Below, one piece after another: positions 1-4,896 of a stretch of DNA of 14,012 bases. The number at the start of each line of letters is the position of its first letter. Position 1 is the first letter of the stretch. The stretch comes from Bacilli bacterium. GTDB lineage: Bacteria > Bacillota_I > Bacilli_A > RF39 > UBA660. The stretch is taken from the NCBI GenBank assembly GCA_900751815.1, contig CAADST010000176.1, positions 1 to 14,012 on the forward strand, in the 5' to 3' direction. Below the pieces are notes generated by a model, which made no database searches, was not told the DNA's origin, and saw nothing but the letters and a program-made list of their open reading frames with translations. Both the position numbers and the translations under genes were made by a program.

Positions 1-551
1 TAAGAGAAGTACCTTTCGGAGCTGATGGAACATTTTCTGAAGAAGCTTTAATTAATAGAACAAATGCTGATTTAGTAAATAATTTAGGTAATTTATTTAA
101 TAGAACTGTATCTATGGCTCATAAATATTTTAATGGAAGTGTTCAAAACAAAGAAGTTTTAGAAGATTATGATAACTCTCTAATAGATTCAGTTAATAAT
201 TTAGATAAAGTTTTAAATGAAAAAATGGATGGTTTAAAAATTAATGAAGCATTAGATGAATTATTTGATGTATTTAGAAAATGTAATAAATATATTGATG
301 AAGCAACTCCTTGGGTACTAGCTAAAGATGAAACAAAACAAGATAGATTAGAAACAGTGCTTTTCAATTTACTTGAATCAATTAGAGTTGCAACTGTATA
401 TTTACAAGCTTATTTACCTGATACATCTAAAAAAATATTTGAAGTATTAAATACAGATAAAACAACATACGAAAATAATACATTTAATAAAGATAATAAA
501 TATAATTTAAATGAACCAATTCATCTATTTGATAGGATTGAGGTAAAATAA
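1..551 (+). CDS. metG: Methionyl-tRNA synthetase, C-terminal part (partial at the 5' edge)
   Basis: This is the 3' end of the enzyme that charges tRNA-Met. The reading frame is open from base 3 and begins REVPFGADGTFSEEALINR, then NADLVNNLGNLFNR, which I recognise as the end of the MetRS catalytic core and the start of its helical anticodon-binding domain. The next stretch includes the typical ATPWVLAKD segment (the family reads PWxLAK), and the protein closes with NEPIHLFDRIE. It stops there, so it lacks the C-terminal EMAP/Trbp111-like tRNA-binding domain that many Bacillota MetRS carry; it is the short form unless that domain is a separate gene. An internal ATG at 114 is not the true start, since homology continues upstream to the window edge. 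The TAA stop overlaps the tatD ATG by one base (TAATG), so the two are probably co-translated, as in the metS-yabD pair of B. subtilis. Confidence 0.95.
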   Translation, partial: REVPFGADGTFSEEALINRTNADLVNNLGNLFNRTVSMAHKYFNGSVQNKEVLEDYDNSLIDSVNNLDKVLNEKMDGLKINEALDELFDVFRKCNKYIDEATPWVLAKDETKQDRLETVLFNLLESIRVATVYLQAYLPDTSKKIFEVLNTDKTTYENNTFNKDNKYNLNEPIHLFDRIEVK

Positions 552-1309
552 TGCTTATTGATACTCACTTACATTTATTTAAAGAGTATTATGAAGATAT
601 TCCTAGTATCATTAGTGATGCTAGGAATAATAATGTAAGGTATTATATTAATAATGGTTGTGATACTCCAAGTAATAAAGAAGTATTAGAATCATTAAAG
701 TATCCTGAAGTATATGGTGCTATAGGAATTCATCCAGAAAGTGTTGATAATTATACAAAAGAAGATATAAAATTTATTGAAGATAACTTAAGTAATCCTA
801 AAATAGTAGCTATCGGGGAAATTGGATTAGATTATCACTTTACTAAAGAAAATAAGAGTGAACAAATAAAACTATTTGAAACACAACTTAAACTTGCAGA
901 AAAATATAATATGCCAGTGATAATACATTCTAGAGATGCAACTGAAGATACTATTAATATTTTAAAAAAATATAAGGTAACTGGTGTTATTCATTCCTTT
1001 TCTGGTAGTTTAGAAACAGCTCAAATCTATATTAAAATGGGATTTATGTTAGGTATAAATGGAGTAGTAACATTTAAAAACTGTAATTTAAAAGATACAT
1101 TAAAAAATATTAGTTTAGATAATATAGTTTTAGAAACAGATGCTCCATACCTTACACCAACACCAAATAGAGGAAAACAAAATAGTCCTAAATATATTTT
1201 AGATATAGCTAAATTTATTGCAGATATTTATGATATTTCAGTGATTGATGTGGCAAATATAACTACAGAAAACGCTAAAAGAATGTATAAAAAATTAACT
1301 ATTGAGTAG
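551..1309 (+). CDS. tatD: TatD-family metal-dependent deoxyribonuclease
   Basis: This is a 252-residue TIM-barrel amidohydrolase-superfamily protein of the TatD/YcfH/YabD family, whose members are metal-dependent nucleases in the cytoplasm. The metal ligands are all visible: HLH at residues 6-8 near the N-terminus, E90 in AIGEIGLDYH, H126 in PVIIHSRDA, H148 in GVIHSFSG and D197 in LETDAPYLTP. The length is normal for the family. The ATG overlaps the metG stop by one base and no separate promoter is seen, so it is expressed with metG. An intrinsic terminator overlaps its TAG stop, so the unit ends here. In B. subtilis the next genes would be yabE, rnmV and ksgA; here about 2.1 kb of accessory DNA intervenes and rnmV is absent. 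The family is certain, the physiological substrate is not. Confidence 0.95.
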   Translation: MLIDTHLHLFKEYYEDIPSIISDARNNNVRYYINNGCDTPSNKEVLESLKYPEVYGAIGIHPESVDNYTKEDIKFIEDNLSNPKIVAIGEIGLDYHFTKENKSEQIKLFETQLKLAEKYNMPVIIHSRDATEDTINILKKYKVTGVIHSFSGSLETAQIYIKMGFMLGINGVVTFKNCNLKDTLKNISLDNIVLETDAPYLTPTPNRGKQNSPKYILDIAKFIADIYDISVIDVANITTENAKRMYKKLTIE

Positions 1310-1328
1310 CAATATTCAATAGTTTTTG
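1297..1328 (+). terminator. Intrinsic terminator of metG-tatD
   Basis: AACTATTGA (1297-1305) pairs perfectly with TCAATAGTT (1316-1324), a 9-bp stem, followed by a T run to 1327. The stem starts inside the last tatD codons and the TAG stop lies in the loop. This marks the left edge of the accessory region. Confidence 0.75.
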
Positions 1329-1334
1329 TTTTCC

Positions 1335-1372
1335 ATTGAAAATTTTTGCCGTAAACGGCAAAAATTTTCAAT
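1335..1372. repeat. Perfect 17-bp inverted repeat
   Basis: ATTGAAAATTTTTGCCG (1335-1351), loop TAAA, then the exact reverse complement at 1356-1372. The GC core next to a four-base loop would make a stable hairpin on either strand. There is no clean T run after it on either strand except the T bases inside the stem, so it could be a bidirectional terminator, the end of a mobile unit or a recombination scar. Its role is unknown. Confidence 0.85.
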
Positions 1373-1406
1373 AAGTTTACATAATATATTTTTAAAGTAA
1401 ATTGAT

Positions 1407-1443
1407 TTTTACGAGGAAAAAAAATAATATTTTCCTCATAAAA
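1407..1443. repeat. 14-bp imperfect inverted repeat
   Basis: TTTTACGAGGAAAA (1407-1420) and TTTTCCTCATAAAA (1430-1443) are complementary at 13 of 14 positions around a nine-base A/T loop. It has no terminator tail. It sits between the 17-bp repeat and the hairpin that ends the XRE gene. Confidence 0.7.
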
Positions 1444-1458
1444 GAAAATAATATATTG

Positions 1459-1488
1459 AAAATTCCTAGGTTAAATCTAGGAATTTTT
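1459..1488. terminator. Hairpin downstream of the first XRE gene, possible bidirectional terminator
   Basis: AAATTCCTAG (1460-1469), loop GTTAAAT, CTAGGAATTT (1477-1486) form a perfect 10-bp stem flanked by A and T runs. It lies 20 bases beyond the stop of the minus-strand XRE gene, the usual place for its terminator. On the plus strand the stem runs into a short T tail as well. Confidence 0.6.
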
Positions 1489-1508
1489 AGCATTTACTGT
1501 CAAATGGT

Positions 1509-1781
1509 TTAATGTATTATTTTTTTACTTTTTCTAGGTCTTCTTGTGTTGATAACTTCATTTCTTTCCACAAATAATTCTTTTACATTTATTTCTAAAG
1601 TATCAGCAATATGACCTATATAATCTGTTCTTATATTTCTTTTAGCATTTTCTAAAGTAGATAAATATACTGGTGTTGTTCCAAGCATTTCTGCAAATTC
1701 TTCTTGACTTAAGTTTTTCTTTAATCTAAAGTACTTTATATTATTAGCAAGTATTTTTCTTGTATTTTCTTTATAATTCAT
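1509..1781 (-). CDS. XRE-family helix-turn-helix transcriptional regulator
   Basis: This is a 90-residue DNA-binding protein with a single HTH_3/Cro-CI type domain at about residues 8-65. The pattern YFRLKKNLSQEEFAEMLG, then TPVYLSTLENAKRN, is the classic XRE four-helix core with the recognition helix at VYLSTLE. The C-terminus is a short basic tail (RRPRKSKK) with no sensor domain, so it would act as a simple repressor or activator. I chose the ATG at 1781 rather than the in-frame GTG at 1790, because GGATGTG lies six bases before that ATG and the GTG lies inside this motif. It is divergent from the surface-protein gene, and the 125-bp gap carries paired repeats that look like its operator. 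The target is inferred to be both genes; no phage genes accompany it. Confidence 0.85.
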   Translation of the reverse strand: MNYKENTRKILANNIKYFRLKKNLSQEEFAEMLGTTPVYLSTLENAKRNIRTDYIGHIADTLEINVKELFVERNEVINTRRPRKSKKIIH

Positions 1782-1798
1782 AGATAACACATCCGTTC

Positions 1799-1862
1799 AT
1801 AACTTACTAACATTGTATAAATATTGATAATTTTATACCATACTAACATTGTAGTAAGTTAT
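1799..1862. promoter_or_regulatory. Candidate operator between the XRE gene and the surface-protein gene
   Basis: A perfect 10-bp inverted repeat, ATAACTTACT (1799-1808) and AGTAAGTTAT (1853-1862), encloses the region. Inside it a 13-bp direct repeat, TACTAACATTGTA, occurs at 1805-1817 and 1841-1853, with starts 36 bp apart. The second copy runs into TAGTA, giving a TACTA-N6-TAGTA dyad. The repeats flank and overlap the probable minus-strand promoter, which is the layout expected for an autoregulating XRE repressor. Binding is inferred. Confidence 0.55.
1832..1840 (-). promoter_or_regulatory. Probable extended -10 promoter of the XRE gene
   Basis: Read on the minus strand, TGGTATAAA (1840 down to 1832) is an extended -10 element (TGnTATAAA). 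It lies between the two 13-bp repeats, about 50 bases upstream of the ATG at 1781. A second candidate -10, TACAAT, overlaps the lower repeat at 1817-1812. No good -35 is seen for either. Confidence 0.4.
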
Positions 1863-1865
1863 ATC

Positions 1866-1895
1866 TTGATTTTTATCCTATTTATGCTTTATAAT
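1866..1895 (+). promoter_or_regulatory. Probable sigma-A promoter of the surface-protein gene
   Basis: TTGATT (1866-1871) and TATAAT (1890-1895) are separated by 18 bp. The -35 begins four bases after the outer inverted repeat of the candidate operator. The expected transcript start is close to the ribosome binding site at 1902-1911, so the leader would be very short. Confidence 0.5.
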
Positions 1896-1915
1896 TATTG
1901 TAGGATGTGATAGTG

Positions 1916-2836
1916 ATGACTAATTATCTTAAGAAACATTTGTTATTTATTGTTTTATTTTGTATTATTTTATTTGCTCTATTATTTATATTATTATTTA
2001 ATAAATCAAATAACGATATAATAAGTAATGATAATAATATTGTTAATAATACAAATAATGGTATGTTTGCTATAATGCTTGAAACAGAAGCTGGTTCAGG
2101 TGAATATCAAGAATCTACTTCGAGTACTTGGCCGGGGGATGGATATATATTTAATGAAAATTTGAGTGTTTGTGAAAACGGTAGTGAACTTACATGGAAT
2201 GAAGAACTTGGTGCTGTTAATTTAAAGACCAATATTGCGGATAGGTGTTTTGTGTATTTTGATGTATATGTATTACCAGAAATATTAGAAGTTACAGCTT
2301 CAGATATTACTTCCAATAGTATAACTTTAACTGTTAATGCAATTGCAGGTACTAGTAATATATCAACTTATTATTATTCAATTGATAATGGAAATAGTTG
2401 GATTAGTAGTGCTAGTAATAGTTATACTTTTACAAATCTAGCAAGCGATACAGAATATAATTTACAAGTTTATACAGAAGATAGTAATGGAAAAAAATCT
2501 GATATAAATATCTTAGATGGTGTTTCCACATTAATTGGGTCAGTAGAAATAATTTCATATAATTTAAGCCTTTCTCATGGAGCTAATAATTACCTGTTAA
2601 ATGTTGTTGTTGAACCAGAAGTTGAAATTGCCAAATATGTTTTGGAATTAAGTAATGGAAATATTATGGAAATAAACGAACAAGGCTACAATGTATGGCC
2701 AAGTTACAATGATAATAATCAGTTGAATTTTAATCCGTATACAACTTATTCATATTCATTTTATGTTGTTACATCTAGTGGTATAAAGAGCAATGTTGTA
2801 CAAGAATCAATAACTACTGATGGGGAGAAAACTTAA
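1916..2836 (+). CDS. Membrane-anchored surface protein with a fibronectin-III-like domain
   Basis: This 306-residue protein has one hydrophobic segment at about residues 8-28 and is otherwise hydrophilic, so it is probably anchored by its N-terminus and faces outward. After an Asn-rich linker comes a module at about 49-117 (MFAIMLETEAGSGEYQES ... TWPGDGYIFNENLSVCENG ... DRCFVYFD) with two cysteines, C86 and C111, that could form a disulfide. I have seen similar modules in surface proteins of uncultured gut Bacillota but cannot name a family. Residues about 120-206 read as a fibronectin type III domain, and 207-306 look like a second beta-sandwich. The ATG at 1916 is preceded by AGGATGTGAT, nine of ten bases of an extended Shine-Dalgarno, so I prefer it to the GTG at 1907. 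It ends without the variable C-terminal domain that I expect in relatives, part of which lies about 380 bp downstream, so the gene may be truncated or rearranged. Confidence 0.75.
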   Translation: MTNYLKKHLLFIVLFCIILFALLFILLFNKSNNDIISNDNNIVNNTNNGMFAIMLETEAGSGEYQESTSSTWPGDGYIFNENLSVCENGSELTWNEELGAVNLKTNIADRCFVYFDVYVLPEILEVTASDITSNSITLTVNAIAGTSNISTYYYSIDNGNSWISSASNSYTFTNLASDTEYNLQVYTEDSNGKKSDINILDGVSTLIGSVEIISYNLSLSHGANNYLLNVVVEPEVEIAKYVLELSNGNIMEINEQGYNVWPSYNDNNQLNFNPYTTYSYSFYVVTSSGIKSNVVQESITTDGEKT

Positions 2837-2919
2837 TTTAGTATTAAAAGCTTTAGTGAGAATAGGATTTGCTGAGACTATTAGTTATTATACATTTTTT
2901 ATAACGATTAATATTTGCA

Positions 2920-3153
2920 TTAATCTTCTAAAACTTTAAATAAATCAGAATCAAAGAAATCTTTTAATTCTCTTTTAAAAACTTTACAAACTTTATATAT
3001 TACATATGAACTTGGATTAGTTACATTATTAGCTAACATAGACCTTAAAGTAGTTGGTGATACTGTTGATAGTTCTGCTAATCTATTTGGGGTCATTTTA
3101 TTTTTATCACATAATTCGTATATTCTTTCACTTACGGCTTCTCTAAATAACAT
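2920..3153 (-). CDS. Small XRE-type helix-turn-helix regulator
   Basis: This is a 77-residue protein made almost entirely of one HTH domain of the short Cro/CI type (HTH_26-like): VSERIYELCDKNKMTPNRLAE, then STVSPTTLRSMLAN as the recognition helix region, then SSYVIYKVCKVFKRELKDFF. There is no effector domain. The ATG at 3153 follows a GAGG ribosome binding site (3164-3161) seven bases upstream, which lies inside the remnant of a second, paralogous gene ending in almost the same residues. It is not related closely to the XRE protein at 1509-1781. It lies between the surface protein and a fragment of another surface-protein gene, both on the opposite strand, so a regulatory link to variable surface proteins is possible but unproven. 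Confidence 0.75.
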   Translation of the reverse strand: MLFREAVSERIYELCDKNKMTPNRLAELSTVSPTTLRSMLANNVTNPSSYVIYKVCKVFKRELKDFFDSDLFKVLED

Positions 3154-3155
3154 AT

Positions 3156-3203
3156 TTAATCCTCTAAATTTTTAAATAACTCAGAATTATAAAAATCCTT
3201 CAT
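3156..3203 (-). pseudogene. 3' remnant of a duplicated XRE regulator gene
   Basis: Read on the minus strand, this encodes MKDFYNSELFKNLED and a TAA stop, closely matching the last residues of the intact neighbour (LKDFFDSDLFKVLED). The DNA of the two tails agrees at about 43 of 51 positions by eye, so this is the end of a tandem paralogue whose HTH-coding part is missing. The homology fades above about 3206, just where the fragment of a surface-protein gene on the plus strand begins, so the join probably lies there. Its stop is two bases before the ATG of the intact gene and it supplies that gene's GAGG ribosome binding site, which suggests an original two-gene operon of paralogues. Confidence 0.65.
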
Positions 3204-3211
3204 TTCAATAT

Positions 3212-3457
3212 TTGGAGTTGTATAATTACGAACCGTCAAAAAGTAGCAATTGGATAAATATTAATATTGACGAATGGACTATTTCCCGCTGTTCGGACGA
3301 TTCCAGTCGGGCGTTCCGAGTGGATTACGCAGGATGGCTTCGTAGCGGCGTTGTGTATTTCACTTCTGGCGACGTGCGCCCAGTTTTCTACCTTAATTCC
3401 AATGTTACTTATACTGAAGGTGCAGGTACTTCATCTGATCCTATTCGCATTCAGTAA
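3212..3457 (+). pseudogene. C-terminal fragment of a variable surface protein, DGR variable-region-like
   Basis: The frame is open from 3176, but the only starts are TTG codons without a proper ribosome binding site, so this is probably a remnant or a silent cassette, not a complete gene. The translated end has three parts: a lead-in (LYNYEPSKSSNW), a central part from EWTISR to DVRPVFYL (3272-3394), and a conserved tail (NSNVTYTEGAGTSSDPIRI). The layout, a conserved frame WTISR / AF / VRPVFYL with scattered polar and small residues between, resembles the C-type-lectin-fold variable ends of DGR target proteins. The central DNA at 3271-3380 is about 57% G+C and only about 15% A, and uses CGC, CGG, CGA and CGT arginine codons, unlike the AGA-rich neighbours. 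Upstream lies the broken XRE tail. The function is inferred from pattern only. Confidence 0.6.
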
Positions 3458-3478
3458 ATATATTCCACATATTTCCTT

Positions 3479-3507
3479 TTGACTTATATGTAATATAATG
3501 CTATAAT
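3479..3507 (+). promoter_or_regulatory. Strong sigma-A promoter of the 3D-like gene
   Basis: TTGACT (3479-3484) and TATAAT (3502-3507) are 17 bp apart, and the -10 is extended (TGCTATAAT from 3499). It is among the best matches to consensus in the window and marks the right edge of the accessory region. It drives the gene at 3538 and perhaps rsmA. Confidence 0.75.
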
Positions 3508-3537
3508 TAAGTTATCCAATTGAGGTGGATGTATTAT

Positions 3538-4065
3538 ATGAAAATTATAAATTATTTTATAAAGTTGTCATTAATAATTATAGTATTAGTAGTTGCTAAA
3601 AGTAGTACTAATGTTGCAACAACAAAGGTTGAAAATGACAATATTAATAAGACAATTAATTTATCAACTATGGCACTTAAAGTAGTTGAAGTTGAAGAAG
3701 CATTAAAATTTACTGCTATTGATACATATACTGGAGATTTAACTGGTTATGTATATAATTGTCCAGCATGTAATGGAACACTTGCTTGTATGCCTAGTTA
3801 TGATATTACTGATGGAACAAATACTTATATGGATGCTGAATATGGTGAAGTATATATTGTTGCATCAAGTGCTAATTTACCATGTGGATCAATTATAAGT
3901 TTTTATAGTAATAGAATAAGTGATGGTAGAAACTTAGCAATTGTACTTGACCGGGGAGTTAGAGGAAATGCTATAGACTTCTTGGCCCCAAATATTGAAT
4001 TTGCTTATAATAATGTTGGTAGAAGCAGTATTACTTATGATGTATTAAGGAGTGGGTGGGAATAA
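3538..4065 (+). CDS. Secreted or anchored 3D-like (double-psi beta-barrel) protein in the yabE position
   Basis: This 175-residue protein has an N-terminal hydrophobic segment (about residues 3-20; signal peptide or anchor) and a C-terminal domain that resembles the 3D domain of YabE, YuiC and Rpf-like wall lytic proteins. The match rests on FTAIDTYTGDLTGY, then NLPCGSIISF, then AIVLDRGVRGNAIDFLAPN, parallel to the family pattern of IPLGT followed by AxDTGGxIKGxxID. Two of the three family aspartates have clear partners (D138, D147); the first appears to be lost. An unusual CPACNGTLAC stretch (C75, C78, C84), with C116, suggests disulfides or a metal site. There is no G5 domain. The ATG at 3538 sits nine bases after GAGGTGG; the ATG at 3529 is too close to it. 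Its place between tatD and rsmA equals that of yabE. Peptidoglycan cleavage is inferred. Confidence 0.65.
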   Translation: MKIINYFIKLSLIIIVLVVAKSSTNVATTKVENDNINKTINLSTMALKVVEVEEALKFTAIDTYTGDLTGYVYNCPACNGTLACMPSYDITDGTNTYMDAEYGEVYIVASSANLPCGSIISFYSNRISDGRNLAIVLDRGVRGNAIDFLAPNIEFAYNNVGRSSITYDVLRSGWE

Positions 4066-4083
4066 AACTACCCCAAGTTTTTT
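4054..4083 (+). terminator. Terminator-like hairpin just before rsmA
   Basis: GGGTGG (4054-4059) pairs with CTACCC (4068-4073) with one G-T pair, followed by six T bases at 4078-4083 that end directly at the rsmA ATG. The stop codon of the previous gene lies in the loop. It could be a weak terminator or an attenuator that limits read-through into rsmA. Confidence 0.45.
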
Positions 4084-4851
4084 ATGAAAGCAAAAAAGAG
4101 TTTAGGACAAAATTTTTTAGTTGATAATAATATAATCAATAAAATAGTTGGAGAAATTACTAGTGATAGTAATGATTTAATTGTGGAAATTGGTCCAGGA
4201 ATGGGTGCTTTAACCAAAAGATTAAAAGAAAAAGGAAGTTTTTTAATTGCTTATGAAGTAGACAAAGATTTAGAAAATATTTTATCTGAGTTTGAAGATG
4301 ATAGAACTAAAATAATATGGCAAGATTTTTTGGAGTGTAATATAAAAGAAGATATTAAAGATATAAAATATAATAAATTATTTATTGTTGGCAATTTGCC
4401 ATATTATATCACTACTCCAATAATTGAACATATTATAGATAGTAATATTAATTTTGATGCATTAGTTATAATGGTTCAAAAAGAAGTAGCTGATAGGTTT
4501 TTAGCAAATCCTAAAAATAAAGATTATGGCTATATTAGTGTATTGTTGCAATATTATTTTGATATAAAAAGAGTTTGTAATGTATCAAGGTATTCTTTTA
4601 ATCCTGTACCTAAAGTAGAAAGTACAGTGTTATCTTTTGTAGAAAAAGAAAGAAAAAATATTGATATAGAAAAGTATAAAGAATTTTTAAAAATAGCTTT
4701 TAGACAAAAAAGAAAGACATTAAAAAATAATTTAAGTAATTATGATTGGGAGAAAGTTAAATTTGTATTAGATAAATATAATTTAAGTGAAAGTGTTAGA
4801 GCAGAAGAAATAAATGGAGATATATTTATAGAATTATTTAATGCATTATAA
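4084..4851 (+). CDS. rsmA: 16S rRNA (adenine(1518)-N6/adenine(1519)-N6)-dimethyltransferase
   Basis: RsmA (KsgA) dimethylates the two adjacent adenines in the 3' terminal helix of 16S rRNA late in 30S assembly, using S-adenosylmethionine. The 255-residue protein shows KKSLGQNFLVD at the N-terminus, the SAM-binding loop EIGPGMG at residues 35-41, the acidic YEVD end of strand 2 at 57-60, and the catalytic NLPY at 104-107 followed by YITTPII. The C-terminal helical part carries AFRQKRKTLKNNL, also typical. The length is slightly short but complete. The ATG is the only possible start that keeps the N-terminal motif, since a stop lies 21 bases upstream in frame, yet no ribosome binding site precedes it and a T run touches it. 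Position next to yabG matches B. subtilis ksgA-yabG, apart from one inserted gene. Confidence 0.96.
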   Translation: MKAKKSLGQNFLVDNNIINKIVGEITSDSNDLIVEIGPGMGALTKRLKEKGSFLIAYEVDKDLENILSEFEDDRTKIIWQDFLECNIKEDIKDIKYNKLFIVGNLPYYITTPIIEHIIDSNINFDALVIMVQKEVADRFLANPKNKDYGYISVLLQYYFDIKRVCNVSRYSFNPVPKVESTVLSFVEKERKNIDIEKYKEFLKIAFRQKRKTLKNNLSNYDWEKVKFVLDKYNLSESVRAEEINGDIFIELFNAL

Positions 4852-4880
4852 TTGGCAAAATAATTAATATGCATTATAAT
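4852..4880 (+). promoter_or_regulatory. Sigma-A promoter of the small membrane protein gene
   Basis: TTGGCA (4852-4857) and TATAAT (4875-4880) are 17 bp apart. The -35 starts one base after the rsmA stop. ATGCATTATAAT, which includes the -10, is an exact copy of 12 bases at the end of rsmA (4841-4852). Confidence 0.65.
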
Positions 4881-4896
4881 ATATTATGGTGATTAA

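Noticed and set aside
167..367. Minus-strand ORF inside metG
   Set aside because: Shadow of a well-supported gene; Ser/Leu-rich translation without family features.
1799..1862. Repeats as a CRISPR fragment or attachment site
   Set aside because: Only two 13-bp copies with a short spacer and nested symmetry between divergent promoters; an operator explains them better, and no cas or integrase gene is present.
2107..2316. Minus-strand ORF inside the surface-protein gene
   Set aside because: Opposite-strand shadow without ribosome binding site or recognisable domain.
2906..2925. Short inverted repeat GATTAAT-N6-ATTAATC at the end of the second XRE gene as a terminator
   Set aside because: Stem of only seven A/T-rich pairs and no T tract on either strand.
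2820..2939. Small plus-strand ORF of 39 codons (MGRKLNLVLKALVRIGFAET...) starting inside the end of the surface-protein gene
   Set aside because: No ribosome binding site beyond GGGGAG downstream of the ATG, overlap with the neighbouring XRE stop and no recognisable family. It may be chance in AT-rich DNA.
3267..3482. Second plus-strand frame over the variable segment (MTNGLFPAVRTIPVGRSEW...)
   Set aside because: It is a frame-shifted shadow of the fragment at 3212-3457; only the latter frame gives the WTISR/VRPVFYL pattern and conserved tail.
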